NCBI GenBank assembly: GCA_037447655.1
Contig: JBBHKE010003585.1
Coordinates: 196,132-260,131 of the forward strand
Direction: 5' to 3'
From: Zygnema cylindricum
Lineage: Eukaryota; Streptophyta; Zygnematophyceae; Zygnematales; Zygnemataceae
Length of the DNA stretch: 64,000 nt
Shown here: positions 1 through 12,380 of the stretch, in pieces
Numbering within the stretch: the stretch's first letter is position 1
Layout of the letters: each line of letters begins with the position of its first letter
The notes under the pieces: model-generated
The model's input: only the letters and a program-made list of their open reading frames with translations
Told to the model about the DNA's origin: nothing
The model's database searches: none
Position numbers and translations under genes: made by a program

Positions 1-1213
1 TTATCTGTATAATCTTTAGCGTAATGATCTAGACCTCTGCATTTAAAACAAGTTACATTCTTTTTCGGTTTTGTGCATTCTCTGCTGAAATGTCCCTCCT
101 CTCCACAGTTATAGCATTTAGTTTTCTTTAGTTGTGCACACTCAAATGCGCTATGACCCCTTTTCAGATGGTGCATGTGGGTATGGTTAAATTAGGTTTC
201 TGATCATTAATGCTCGGTTAAAGACTCTTAATGTAGCCCCTTCTATTGTGAAATTTATTTCTTCCATTAACACTCTGTCCACCCCTCTGATTTCTCTTGA
301 AGATATTTTGCCTATTTACAAGACCTGCATTCAAACCCTCTTCCACAAATTCCTCCTCACCCTACTATGATACTTCATTCAAATTACCCCTTAATGATCG
401 AATTTCCCGATTTTACCCCTACTGATCCTCTAATTCCAATGAGTTATCTTGTAATTACTTCAAATTAAATAATATTTGATGTTTCAGTTATGGTTTTAGT
501 ATAAGATTCAGATAGTTGAAGAAATGCAACTAAGCCATTTCATCAGTCAAACCTATGACATCCATGCTAGATATATCAAATTCAACAATATATTATTTCA
601 CAGATCCAGTCTGCTTACTGTTCAACCACTTTTTTTCAATTTTGGATTTATAAGTGACAGACAAGAAACGTGATTTGATTGTGGTCACAAAAGCTTCTCA
701 ATCAGCATTATCACGAATTAGGTTAGACCTTCTGTGAGTGTAATACCAAATCTGAGCATCACCTTTTAGACAACTAACAGCAAAAGAAGTGTAATCATCA
801 CGATCACAATTCCTCAATTCTAAATATTACTCCATATGAAAAATCAAAGCATCTAACTCATCAATCTTCCTACCTTCGAAGGATGGTGCTTCACTCATAG
901 ACAATTTTAGATCTCTTATTTTCTTAGGTCTATTGTGATCATCCTCCCTAAAAGTGGCATTCCTTTTACCACTCTCACCCTTTTGGTCATTAAAATCAAT
1001 TCTTGATTGAATTAAATAAATTAGCTCATGTCATTTCTGATTTGAAATATTTCAATTTTCCTTAACATCTTTCAATTCACTTTTCAACTCAGAAATTGTT
1101 TCATCCACAGCAGCAACATGATTATTAAATCTTTTGACCAATTTCACACTACGTTTTTTCAACACATATAAGGCATTTTCAATTTCACGTTTCCATGCAT
1201 AATTTGCCATTAT
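1..1213 (-). pseudogene. Ty3/gypsy-type gag remnant with zinc knuckles
   Basis: Read on the minus strand from an ATG at 1213, the sequence encodes a protein starting MANYAWKREIENALYVLKKR. It continues into a retrotransposon gag-like region at about 920-600 (APSFEGRKIDELDALIFHME, then CLKGDAQIWYY and FVTTIKSRFLS). At 165-2 there is a CCHC zinc-knuckle cluster: one complete knuckle (CYNCGEEGHFSREC), one with its last Cys replaced by Tyr (CFKCRGLDHYAKDY), and the end of a third. Gag packages element RNA. Several in-frame stops (for example after KDVKEN and after FHME) and an unreadable stretch at about 170-480 show that it is broken. It runs off the left edge of the window, so pol is not visible. 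Family placement is by motif and layout. Confidence 0.75.
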
Positions 1214-1410
1214 CACACGATGAAATCAAGCAATAAAAAAAAAGTACAGGCAGCAGATTTGAAGTCCCCAGATTTCTACAATCCAAAAGATCCTTCCCTT
1301 AACAAATCTTTCGAAAGATATCAAAATATGAAAAATCAAATCTATATTAAAAGTAAATTAGTGAAAATTCAATTTTCTCATACATTGAAATTTGAAGGTA
1401 AAAGTTCCCC

Positions 1411-1556
1411 CACAAATTTTGCAACAACAAAATTCAAAGCTCTCAAAGGTAAAATTGAACCACAAATTTTGCAACAGCAAAATTGAAAGCAATCAAAGGT
1501 AAAATTCAAGCACAAATTTTGCAACAACAAAATTCAAAGCAATCAAAGGTAACAAT
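1411..1556. repeat. 50-bp tandem repeat, three units
   Basis: Three consecutive copies of a 50-bp unit begin at 1411, 1461 and 1511, each starting cacaaattttgcaaca. They lie in the untranslated leader of the minus-strand gypsy remnant, between its PBS and gag ATG. The plus-strand reading frame across them is a repeat by-product. Confidence 0.85.
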
Positions 1557-2018
1557 TTAGGGTTTGAAAAGTTTTAAGTCATTTATGGACTCTTTGCTCT
1601 TGAAGAAGTAAAGTGCTCCACTTTTATTCTCCACCATTAGCAAATTTCCCATTTCCCACTACACCAGGATCTTTTATTCTCTAATCCTCACATCCTCACC
1701 TTTCATGGCTTCAAGTCCTCACTCAACACATGAATCATTGCCAAGAGAAGACAAGTTTGTTTGAACTCTAGGCAATTGGAGTGAGCTTCAGCGGTGGTTA
1801 CATTGCCCACCCCGCCTGAGTCCTTAGGACCTAAGCACGCCTCAAATCTAACCAACGGCCGCTAACAGTGTACTCACTTAGTTTCCCTCCAATCACCTAC
1901 CACTTCACATTGTGGTTTCATCGACACAGGTCAGATCACCCTCATCGGTCACGACACCCTTATCGGTCACGATAGTTGATTTTCGGGTCAACAAACTTCT
2001 CATTGGTTTATAACCAAA

Positions 2019-2030
2019 GCTTTGATACCA
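2019..2030 (-). other. Primer-binding site for the initiator tRNA-Met 3' end (gypsy remnant)
   Basis: On the minus strand the sequence is TGGTATCAAAGC, one mismatch from the usual plant retrotransposon PBS TGGTATCAGAGC, which pairs with the 3' end of initiator tRNA-Met. It lies 0.8 kb upstream of the gag ATG at 1213 in the same orientation, as expected for a retroelement leader. It contrasts with the internal-tRNA PBS of the copia elements in this window. Confidence 0.75.
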
Positions 2031-2032
2031 TA

Positions 2033-2280
2033 TGTAACAGGATCTCCTACCTCTCAAAAAATCCCGTTACTACAACTAATTTCAGCCACACATTCCATAC
2101 ATTGGAAAATACACATCCACATTGGACATCACTCACATAAAGATAAACTTTAAATTAGAAGAAGTTTTTTGTCCACATAATATTAGCTTGGTCTCTTGCC
2201 CTCGTGGCTTAACCCTTCTTTTTAAAGTGTTTTCCACAACTGCCCACTCTTTATAATTCTATCTTTTAACTACTAAAACA
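2033..2280 (-). repeat. Possible short LTR of the minus-strand gypsy remnant
   Basis: The LTR should begin two bases beyond the PBS. Read on the minus strand, 2280-2033 starts TGTTTTAGTAG and ends CCTGTTACA, giving TG...CA termini about 248 bp apart. Only one copy is in the window, so the outer boundary rests on the termini alone. No TSD can be tested. From 2281 to about 3190 I see no gene or further element. Confidence 0.35.
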
Positions 2281-3189
2281 CTACTTAGTTTGTAAGGGAT
2301 TTCAATGCAAAAATGCCATTGCTCCAATTTGGTTTCATTCGCTCATGACCAAGATCAGTTAGAATTTCCACATACTTTTCCAAAAGAAAAGATGTCTACT
2401 GTTCTCTTAGACTTCACTATTTATCCATCATTGCCTTAGACTAGCCAAGCCTCAGTCAACGCTCCGTTCAACAGGTTTTACCTGGGCCAATCATTGATCA
2501 ACAAGGACTCAGACTGACCAATGCAAAAACGTGCGAAATCTCTTACTTACTACGTAGCATTTACCAACCAATCAAACGCTACATTTCACTTCATAACATT
2601 TATGTGCAAAAGTGCGCGCCAAACGAAACGCAACTTCGCACAAACATGCGTCGCAAATTTCGCACGCGAAATTACCTACGAAATTCCATTAAGTGAAAGT
2701 GAAGTTTCGTACTAAAAATTGTACGAAACGCACGATTGTGCGCACTAAACGACTAAATGTTGTATTAGCACTTTATGAAACGTACACGCGAAATTCAAAT
2801 ACTAATTTGACCCTTAACCCGTTTCAATGATACTCACTTGTTAGTTTGACCCCTCGCTGTCACCTAAATACACCCATCGTTATATCTTTTGAATTAAAAC
2901 TCCAAATCGCGCGATTCTTTCGCAGACGTCTACCAAATTCATAACTTTATATTCCTAACCCTTAAATACCCATTTACAACCAAGTTAGATCCACTATTAC
3001 TGTTACACATCTAGAATATTAAGTTAACTACAGTAGATGTCTACTATTGTAGTCGCCAATTGTTTTTTTCAATTTTAACCATTTTTGTTCACAAATTACC
3101 ATCGCAATTTTAGCAATAAAGACTTCGACTACAACCGTTGGTGTTTTTGTAGATGTCACAAATTGCCATTAGTTTCGCAGTCGTCTTAG

Positions 3190-3357
3190 GGGATGTCCAT
3201 TTTTGCCATAGTAATGGTTTTTTTTTCGTTTTCCTGTAAAACTTAGCGCCGTACCGCGTAAGTTTGTACCATACAAAGAAATCGAAAAATTGAGAAGTAC
3301 ATTTTGCATCATCGTCAAACTTAGAATGTACTAAATGTTGTGGTCTTGTATTTTTCG
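3190..3357. repeat. Left part of a ~0.68-kb tandem repeat, split by copia A1
   Basis: This segment (cgttttcctgtaaaac, then a stretch with catcgtcaaacttagaatgt) resembles 10225-10375. The sequence after copia A1 (9702-10000) resembles 10380-10690. Removing A1 and one TSD gives two adjacent diverged copies about 680 bp apart, so A1 landed in a pre-existing tandem duplication. Confidence 0.6.
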
Positions 3358-4363
3358 TGCACTTCTCTGTCCTCGATTGGACTACACAATAAAGGAAGCC
3401 TCTAGGTAGTTTTTGACTAACCCAATTTTAACCACAACCACGATTGCCCTAACAGACAAGTTGATAGTCTGGCTACACCCTTCTGCAGCATGGACTCCCT
3501 TGAGTTTAAAGCAAAAAGAATCAATGAAAACAGGCAACCAACCGATAAATTATGACGTGGCAAAGATACCAATTTATACAAAGTCTCAAAGAGAGAGGTG
3601 ACTATCTACTAAAAAATGCTAAGTCCTACTTCCCTCTCACAACCCCTATCTTCTACGATACGATCCAATCAAATAACTGTATAGTATAAAAAGGTAGAAC
3701 GACCACTGCCTTTTGTGTACGGCCTGTGTACGATAAGGCTATTGAGTGGATGTGTGTCCAAATTTTACTCGTCCTTATGTTGTTCGGAATTCTCGCGATC
3801 AAAAATTATCTCTCCACGTGGCGCAGGTCATGCCACGTCCAAAAACGCAAAAATGACCATTACGGGATATCAACGACAATATGTGTCGTTGGATAAAAAA
3901 CCGACATTAAATGGTAGTCGTCGAAACAAATGTCCGATTCATTTTTTTTTGTGCGGGATCATGTTCGCATTAAATATTAACTAGTTCTATGTCCTTTCAT
4001 TCGTATTTTCCGTGAATCAGATTAAAGATCATAACATAGTTTAAGTAATTATCATACCCTATGTATTTTAACGAACTCCTATGACAGACCGGTTAGAGCT
4101 TACGGCTACGCCTCGCTCTAAAGGTCATAGGTTCGAGTCTTGCCGGACTCAACCTTTTGGTGAGAGTGACTTATGTCACTCTATAGCCCTGCCTATGGAG
4201 CTGAGGCAGCCATGGCTCCACTTCTCTCTCTCTCTCATTCAGTGACTACAACAAGTATGGTGGATAGAGGAAAGAGGTGGAAGCAGACTGCCTATGTTTT
4301 TTTTTTTTTTTTTACTAAGCTATTAGACCTAGAAAATACCTTATAAATCTATAAATTTTAACA
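3358..4363 (-). repeat. 3' LTR of copia A1
   Basis: On the plus strand it starts TGCACTTCTCTG and ends TTTTAACA, the reverse complement of TG...CA termini. It abuts the reverse-complemented polypurine tract CTCCCCTTATTTTC. At 4084-4150 it holds a plus-strand tRNA-like stretch with the pol III B-box-like ggttcgagtct. Confidence 0.92.
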
Positions 4364-4383
4364 CTCCCCTTATTTTCTAGTCT

Positions 4384-7300
4384 AATTTTAATTTCTCTTT
4401 TAATCCACATTTTTCTCTACAATATTTTAACTTGGGAGAGGGCTCAGGTTTGGTCATCATGTCAGCCACTATTTCTTCATCAGACCTATACTTAGGATTC
4501 ACAATTTTATTTTTTACTTTCTCCCTTACGAAACTCAATCTTATGTCCATATGTTTTGCTTTGAAATGGTGTTTTTGATTGGTTGCAATTGCAATGGCAG
4601 CCTAGTTATCACAAAAAACTTTGTGCACTCCTTTTATATACCACAGTTCTTGCAACAAGGATTTGACCCACATGAACTCTTTCACAGTAGAACAAGAGGC
4701 CATATACTCAACCTCCATAGTAGACTGAGCAACCACCTTTTGTTGCTTGCTGCTGCACGAACAAGCACCTTCCCCCACATACAACACATACCGAGAAGTG
4801 CATCTTCTCATAGGTGCATCCTTATAACTGGCATCACTCCAAGTAATGAAATCAGTGTGCTCCCCTCCCAGATGTAACCATATCTTTGTGGTTCCCACCT
4901 GATATCTCATGACTCTCTTAGTTGCCTCCCAGTCTCTCTTCCTAGGAACATTAAGACTCCTATTTAATACTCCAACTGCTGCCGCTATGTCTGGCCTGGT
5001 ACAGTTCATAAAGTATATTAAACTTCCTACAACGTGCCTGTAAGGGATAGACTTCATAAACTCTCTCTCTTCTTGACTAATTTGATCATCTAAGATTATC
5101 ACTCCTACACTTTTATCATTTATTTTGTTCAAGTCCATGAGAGTGGTACAACTGTTTGCATTTTCCATATGGAATTTCTCAAGCATATTACTTATTTTTC
5201 CTTTTCTGAGTAAGTCTAATGATCCTTTTCCCCCTATCTCACTCCATTTGAATTCTCGAAACATATCTTGCCTCCCGTAAATCGTTCATGTCAAATCTGC
5301 TTTTAAGATATTTCTTTACCTTATTGATCTTTTCCAAAGACTTACTTAACACCAACAGATCATCCACATAAATTGCAATATAAATCACACCATTCTCATC
5401 TTCAAACACATAGATAGAATGATCAGAGGTGATCCGGATATATCCCAGACTGGTGAGAAACTCATCTTGTTTTTTTTTTCACTGCGGGGGAGCCTGCTTC
5501 AATCCATATAAGGACTTAATGAGCCTGCAAACTTTGATCTCTTCTCCTTCCTCCACGAACCCCTTTGGTTGCCGCATTAAAATTTCTTCCTCTAATTACC
5601 CATTGAGAAAGGCGGTCTTAATATCCATCTGGTGTATTTTCATGTTTTTCGCATCCGCTTGACCGAGGAGAATCCTTACTGACGAGAACCGAACAACTGG
5701 AGAAAAAGTCTCCTTATAGTCAATCCCCTCATTTTGGGTGAACCTTTTTGCTACCAACCGAGACTTATATCTTTTAATGATATTATCTTAGTTGAGTTTT
5801 AGTTTAAACACCCATTTAGAGCCAACAGGTTTTCAGTCCAAAAGACAGTCCGCTAGTTCCCCAGTATTTGCTTCTATGATGGAGGCCATCTCATCATTTA
5901 CGGCTCTAATCAATTTGTCTTTCTCCGAAATGTTTACTGCCTCCAAGTATGACTAAGGCTCATTTGGGTGAGATAGCTTAGTTACCTTATGAGCGGCCTA
6001 TTTTTCTTGTATCCTTTTGCTGCTCTTTCTCCCTCCCTCAAACTCTGAAGCTGGAATGGAGGGAAGTGTTCGATTTCTTGGCTCCCCTTTCCATAGAAGC
6101 CGGTTCCGGTTCCTCCTCTTGTGTCTCCTCAAATTCCATAGGAATATGCGAGGTTTCCTGTGGATCTTCATATCTTAGATCTCCCCTGAATATGTAATCA
6201 CTGTTTCACTCATGTCCCTTTCCGGAAAGACCGAGTTCTCCTCACTTTCGGACTCAAATGTGATTCTTATCTTCTTGGTATATTTAAAGGGGTCAAATGA
6301 CTTCCCATCATCCATGACAACTACTTGTTTGACCAAAATGATATCTTTCGTTGCTAAGTAATAGAAATTATATCCCTTGACATCCTCATCACATCCTACA
6401 AAGTATATAGGTTTTCCCTTAGCATCTAGTTTCCAATTTTTCCTATCCGTGTCAAGACTGTAAACTTGGCTTCCAAATAAATTAAGGTGAGAGATATATG
6501 GTTTCCTTCCGACCCATCTCTCATAAGGTGTCATTCCTTTTACGGCTGAGGTTAAGACTTTATTCTTTATGTAGTTGGCACACTTCATGGCTTTTGCCCA
6601 AAATCTCTTTCCTATTTTCTTGTGGGCCAACATACTGCATACACTATCTCCTAGTATTCAATTTAACTTCTCAGCTACCACACTTTGTTTTGGGTTATAT
6701 GGTACATTTTTCTGGTGTTGAACTCCCTCATCTCTCAAGTATTCCTCAAACTGGTTAGAGGTATATTCCCCCCCATTATCAATCCTTATTCTCTTAATGG
6801 GGGTTCCATGGAACTTCTCACTCCAAGCTTTATATTCTTTGAAGCAAGTTGGTGTTTCAGACTTTGGTTTTAGGAAGTACACTCTAGAGTATATAGACCA
6901 CTTATTGGTTATTGTCAACATAAACCTCTTCCCTCGGACCGAAGGTACTTTTGCAAGTCCCCAGATATGTGGACCAGATCTAGTACTTTCTCACCCCTAT
7001 ATGGGGCGGCTTTGGGAAAGGGAAGTCCGCGAGCCTTACCTTGAGCACAACCACTACAATCATCCACCATTTCATTATACCCAAAATGAATGCCTTCTAC
7101 TACACCAAGATTCTTCATTTCCCTCAGCTTATCAAAATGCACATGCCCCAACCGCTTATGCCAAATCATCAACTTTGGAACACCAACATATTAAGCATTC
7201 TTCTTTTCATACCTCAGGTTAAGCCTAAACATTCCTTGGCTACCGTTATCTGCTGTGAAGTAAACTTCATCCCCATACTTAGCTGTAAAGACTCCCTTTT

Positions 7301-8711
7301 AAGTAAAGGTATCAAACTCTTTGTCATCTAACATACACGTAGAGACAAGATTTTTACTCAGCTGAGGAATGTAGAGTACATCTGAGAAGGTGAGTGTAGA
7401 AGTCTTACCCTCCACTAAGACTTTCAGATTTATCGAACCCTCTAGATATGTGGTAACTACTCTCCCATCCCTATACTCTATCTCTACAGTAGGGATCTTT
7501 TTTAGCTTAGTGAAGAGGTGCTTTTCACGACACATATGCCTGGATGCATATGAGTAGATGATCCATCCTTCATGTGGAGCTTTCCGAATTGCTCCGAGAG
7601 CACACTTTTGTTTCCGAGGGATCTCCTTCTCCTCCAAACTCTCGTCAGGAAAAGCTCCATATTCTCCTCTTTAGAGGACTCGTCCTCGGTCTCTCCTTTC
7701 AATTTTGTGACCACAAGTGCCTTCTTCTTCCTTCTTGAAGAACCCCCTCCACGGTTCTCTTGGTGCCTCAGCTCCGACAACTTCACACAATGCGTTATGA
7801 AGTGTCTTCGCTTTTTGCAAAACGGATAAAGACCCTTTGGGGGCCTCGGTCCTCTAGACTGATCTCTCTCTCCTTTGTAGGGTTTCTTTGGATCCTTTCC
7901 CCACCGGTTTGCTGCAGCAGCTAGAGCTTAGATGCTCTTTCCCCCTCTCCTAATCCGATTTGTGTTCTCTTGCAAAAGTATCATCCGGACCACTGTGTTC
8001 CACTTTTATGAACTGTCACTCATTTCTTGTACTCGGTACACTATGTTATCAAACTCGTCGGGTAACTTCATGATGATAGTGTTAACGTTCATCTTCATTG
8101 TACCTATCCACTCGGCACTCTCCATCTCCATATACAAACAAAAAATATCATTAGAGTAGTCTAACATTTTTCCCCATTTGTAAGTATAACTCCCTAACTT
8201 TTGTTATGTCATTTGGAACTCTTGAATAGTACCAGTTTTATAGATTTCCGTCAACCTCAGCCACAACTCTTCGGCCTTGTAAATGTGAAGGTGGGGGTTT
8301 GCCAAAGCCTGAGTGAGGTGTCTTAGAATAAAGTTTTTGGCAGCCATGTTGATGTCTTCCCACGTTTGGATATTGTTCTCCGCGGTCTTTACGGTCGCCG
8401 CTCCGGGTGCCGTGGTAGTAGAAGCAATAGGAGTAAGAGGTGTCTCATTCTTTTTCCCTTTTTTCGAACAAACTGTTGTCCCCATCATCTGCCTCCTCTG
8501 CAGCAGCAGATGCTACTGCATAAAATCTTATTCCATCAAACCCTGGTGGAGTTCTTTGAGGTGGACGTTTCACTTATCCAGTTACAATACCATAGTATCG
8601 TTTTTCGCACAAAGCCCTTGTCATCATGGCTTCCTAATAGATGAACTTTGATCCATTAAAGATGGGCACCCTAGAGGGTGGGCCCATAACCTACAATTCC
8701 ATGTCCTCCAT
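4384..8711 (-). pseudogene. Copia A1 gag-pol, multiply broken
   Basis: Ty1/copia polyprotein relic read from an ATG inside the 5' LTR (8711). Recognisable in order are: gag (about 8490-8200), zinc-knuckle region (about 7830), protease (7540-7560), GAG-pre-integrase with WHKRLGHVHFDKL (about 7170), integrase core (6920-6400), reverse transcriptase in fragments (about 5800-5270) and RNase H (5264-4602, WSDASYKDAPMRRCTS). The protease DSGA motif reads YSYA, so the catalytic Asp is lost. The first integrase Asp region is also altered. Stops and frameshifts split it into at least seven pieces, so it cannot be autonomous. The intact homologue is A2. Confidence 0.92.
8677..8691 (-). other. PBS of copia A1, half-tRNA-Met type
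   Basis: On the minus strand it reads GGTTATGGGCCCACC, directly next to the 5' LTR end at 8692. As I recall the plant initiator tRNA-Met, this is exactly complementary to its anticodon-arm region (GGTGGGCCCATAACC), not to the 3' CCA end. Confidence 0.85.
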
Positions 8712-9696
8712 TGGACTACAAAATTCAGAAAGCCTGTAGCTAGTTTTTAACTAACCTACTTTCAACCACAACCACTACTGTCCAAGCAAAAAAGTTGACA
8801 GTTTGACTGCAACCTTGTGCAATCTGGACTTGCCTGGGTCCGTAACTAAAAGAATCACTAAAAACGGCCAACCAGCCGATAAGTTATGATGTGGCAAAGA
8901 TACCAATTTGTACAAACTCTCAAAGAGAGAGGTGACACTCTACTAAAAAATGCTAAGTCCTACTTCCCTCTCACAACCCCTATCTACTTCAATACGATCA
9001 AATCAAATAACTGTATAGTATAAAAAGGTACTACGAGCGATGTCGTTTTTGTACGGCCTGTGTACGATAAGGTCATTGAGTGGATGCGTGTCCAAATTTT
9101 ACTCGTGCTTATGTTCTCCGGAATTCGCGACCAAATATTATCTCTCCACGTGGCGCCAGGTCATGCCACGTCTAAAAACGCCAAAGTGATCATTTCGGGA
9201 TCTCGGCGGCGATATGTGCCGTTTGATAAAAAACATATATTACATGGTTGTCGTAGAAACAAATGTCCGATTCATTTTTTTCGTGCGAGATCATGTTCGC
9301 ATTAAATATTAACTAGTTCTATTACTTTTCATTTGTTATTTCTGTTAATCAGATTAAAGATCATAACATAGTTTAAGTAATTATCACACCCTATGTATTT
9401 TAACGAACTCCTACTACAGACCGGTTAGAGCTAACGGCTACGCCTTGCTCTACCGGTCATAGGTTCGAGTCTTGCCGGACTCAACCTTTTGTTGAGAGTG
9501 ACTTATGTCACTCTATAGCCCTGCATATAGAGCTCAGGCAACCATGGCTCCACTTCTCTCTCTCTCTCATTCAGTGACTACAACAAGTATGGTGGATAGG
9601 GGAAAGAGACGGAAGCAGATGCCTGTGTTTTTTCTTTTCTTTTTTTACTAAGCTATTAGATCTATAAAATACTCCTTAAATATAGTGATTTCAACA
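8692..9696 (-). repeat. 5' LTR of copia A1
   Basis: A 1005-bp LTR, the same length as the A2 5' LTR. Its inner terminus is TACA (TGCA mutated) and its outer terminus is intact (TTTCAACA on the plus strand). It holds the element's polyprotein ATG (8711) and an antisense tRNA-like module at 9417-9485. The TSD follows at 9697-9701. Confidence 0.92.
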
Positions 9697-9701
9697 TTTC
9701 G

Positions 9702-10700
9702 ACCCACTCCCACGACAAAAAACATCATCTTGAAGCTTTTCTTTAAAACACATTGTTGATATGTTTTAAAACAAAGTATTTTCCATAAACAAATAGTAAC
9801 ACACATTTGCACGGTTTGAAATTTCTCAAAAAAAAAAAAAACTTTTTTCAACAATAAGGAAAAGTATAGAATTCGAAATGTTTTGTCCGTTTGCGTTTAG
9901 AACAACGAAAATAATATAAAATTTGTTTGTTTTGTCTGTTTTTGTCCGGTACATAATTATTTTATGCAGGGGTCTTGAAATTCCCATGCCATTTCATGTC
10001 GACCGGACAGGCGACGCAAAGGCAAAGCGCATCTTCTTCAACAATGAACGGCACAGACTAGAAGGCCGGTATGTCTACAATGTCACTGTAAGACATGCGA
10101 CGTCACAAGAAATTACACAAAATAATGTGTGACAAGATTCGAGACGTTGACAACCGTCACAAGTATTGTCAACATATAATATCGTCACAACGTAAGTTAC
10201 GATTTCGTCCTTAGGATGCACCTCCATGTGCCAAAATAAGGATTTTTTTCTTTCGTTTTCCGGTAAAACTCAGAGCTGTATTGCGTGAGTTTTAACCCTA
10301 CAAAAAAATAAAAAAATTAGAAGAACATTTTGTGTCATCGTCAAATTTAGGATGTACTCTATATCGTCTTGTGTTATTTGACCCAAGGCCATGCCAAAAA
10401 CCGTCATCATCAAACTTTTATTTAAAACACATAGGCGATGTGTTTGAAAACAAAGTATTTTCTATAAACAAATAGGAACACGTATTCGCATGTGTAAAAT
10501 AATTTACAAACTTTTCAAATGAATACAACTGAAGGTGTAAGGTACACTATTCGTTATATTTTATCTCTTTGCGTCCATCAAAGTACACATTTTTTTTTAT
10601 TTTGTTTCGTTTCGTTTAGCACGGATTTTTTCATGCCAAGGGTTTGAAAATTACGAGGTCATTTCACAAAAACGTGAGAAATCTCTTAAGGGCGCCCCAA
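9702..10700. repeat. Right part of a ~0.68-kb diverged tandem repeat; no gene
   Basis: 9702-10000 resembles 10380-10690 (shared tttaaaacacat, aaacaaagtattttc, cataaacaaatag, ttgaaa and gtcatttca blocks). 10225-10375 resembles the DNA left of copia A1 (3190-3357). The copies are separated by many substitutions and indels. At 10133-10190 there is a block (gagacgttgacaaccgtcac) that recurs diverged at 11376-11435. No reading frame here has coding character. Confidence 0.6.
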
Positions 10701-11449
10701 CCACGCGGACACGTTGGCTCTCTCACGCAGCCTCCCATTCTCTCCTTCAAACTGCATTATTCCTCATCCTTTCAAGAGGCGGCTCTCACTGTCCGGTGGG
10801 TTGATGGAGAAAACTTTTTTACCTTAAAATAATGAAAACCCACAATTATCATGGCTATGTTTTTTAACCCGGACAAAAAGTAGATAATAAGTATATTCTT
10901 TTATGTTGTTTCATATGAACATTTTACCACGTTTTTACAGGCTCAGAATTAAAAAATTTATATACATAATTATTGTGCTTAATATTTGTTATATTACGTC
11001 ACACTTAACCTACTGTGAAATCGGTTATTCTAAAACCAAATTTTATTATGATTTTCAAATTTAAATTTATTTGTTTTTCTTTATTATCTTTGATTCTTTC
11101 CACATAAATGAAGAAATCAATGCATCCACTAGGAGTTAAAATGAAAACTTGTATTTTTGGTGATTATATCAGACATAAGATAGGTTTCTCAAATAGAATA
11201 GGGATTCAAAGAGCGTGGAAATTGCCAAAAAGGTAGCCGTACAGGGAAGGAAGCCTTAGCCATGGACGGTATCAATAGGCAAAGGGTTAAAAGGATAAAT
11301 GTCTATAAATGTCACATAGAATTATGCAGCGTTGTTGACAATTTTAAACAATTAGGTGCGCCATCGTAGATTGTAGACGTTGATAACTGTCACCGGCATT
11401 GTCAGCGTATACAATCGTCACACCTTTAAGTAACAATTCAGTTTTGTTA

Positions 11450-11640
11450 CACAAGGACACTTGAAATCCGGGTCCGCCGGATCTACGCTAAAAAACAAAG
11501 TAAGTTCGCTAAGTTTCAAGTACATGGAGGAGCACCCTTACACACATAAGGACATTTGAAAATCGGGTTTGACGAATCCGCGCTCAAGTACAAAGTAAGT
11601 TCGCTAAGTTACAAGAACATGGGGACATACCTTTTAACCA
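11450..11640. repeat. Two-unit tandem repeat (~94 bp); surrounding 10.7-12.09 kb noncoding
   Basis: The units start near 11450 and 11542. They share acaaggacacttgaaa / ataaggacatttgaaa, then aaagtaagttcgctaagtt and caagtacatgg / caagaacatgg. I see no gene between 10700 and 12092. Confidence 0.7.
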
Positions 11641-11949
11641 ACGCAAGTTTTACCCTCGTCTATGATGTCACATTTCAAACATCTAATTCATTTTCGCACA
11701 TTGAACCGCTAAAAGGCTAAAAGTATGAGAACAAGTCTTCCCTAAAATCCAAAGTACCACTTGAAAGTATCGCTTACATGGGCACAATAGATGTCTCATA
11801 CACATAAAACGCACGCATGAAATGCCCAAAAAATAATGAATATGCGCATTAAACAAAATTCAAAATGTTTTAAATTGCGTTGACCTACTTTGACTTTATA
11901 ATAAAAAAAAACAGAAAAACATTTAATCAAAAATGCTACTACAACTTAA

Positions 11950-12097
11950 TCAAACTTAATATTTTTTCACGTTAATACACACACTGTTTAACTAGAGTTA
12001 GTTACCATAATTTCGACTGTTTTTAAAAAGTGCATTGTGCGAAATATTGTTATTCCGTACTAATACTGCTGTTATTTTTGTACAGGCGTACAAAATA
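11950..12097. repeat. Unit 1 (left part) of a ~266-bp tandem repeat split by copia A2
   Basis: The block taatttcgactgttttt...gtgcattgtgcgaaat...gtacaaaata matches the stretch at about 18625-18715 that ends gaacaaaata. With copia A2 and one TSD removed, the sequence runs straight into 18452, giving repeat units next to the two seen at 18452-18900. Confidence 0.7.
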
Positions 12098-12310
12098 TGT
12101 TGAAATAAGTAGTTTTTTTTGTATTTTCTAGTTTAAAATAAATTAGCGGAAACATATATAAGAAATGATGGCAGCCTGCCTCCATCTCTTCTCTCTCTCC
12201 CCCATACTTGTTGTAGTCACTGAAAGAGAGAGAGAGCGATGGAGCCATGGCTGCCTCAGCTCCATAGGAAGGACTAAAGAGTGACTTAAGTCACTCTCAA
12301 CAAAAGGTTG

Positions 12311-12380
12311 AGTCCGACAGGACTCGAACCCCCGACCGGTAGAGCGCGGCGTAGCCGTTAGCTCTAACCTGTCTGTCGTA
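12311..12380 (-). other. Antisense tRNA-like / pol III B-box-like module in LTR A2
   Basis: On the minus strand this reads ggttagagctaacggctac ... gggttcgagtcctgtcgg. GGTTCGAGTCC matches the tRNA T-arm/B-box consensus GGTTCGANTCC, and TAGAGC/GCTCTA can pair. I cannot fold a clean cloverleaf, so this is tRNA-like, not a tRNA gene. The same module recurs at 17655-17725, 43321-43390, 4084-4150 and 9417-9485, always antisense to its element. Family B LTRs carry a related one. Confidence 0.5.

Larger units (their letters stand above)
3358..9696 (-). mobile_element. Copia element A1, degenerate, family A
   Basis: Complete in outline. Its LTRs are 3358-4363 and 8692-9696 (about 1005 bp each), the PBS is at 8677-8691, the polypurine tract at 4364-4376, and the degenerate pol between. 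The 5-bp TSD tttcg is intact at 3353-3357 and 9697-9701. LTRs and coding region are clearly homologous to A2 at 12098-18446 but diverged and broken, so A1 is an older insertion of the same family. It interrupts a ~0.68-kb tandem repeat. Confidence 0.95.

Noticed and set aside
1220-1486. 88-aa plus-strand ORF
   Set aside because: It overlaps the leader and 50-bp tandem repeat of the minus-strand gypsy remnant and has no recognisable motif.
1411-1556. CRISPR-like regularly spaced repeats
   Set aside because: The units are directly adjacent with no spacers and lie in a retroelement leader of a eukaryotic genome.
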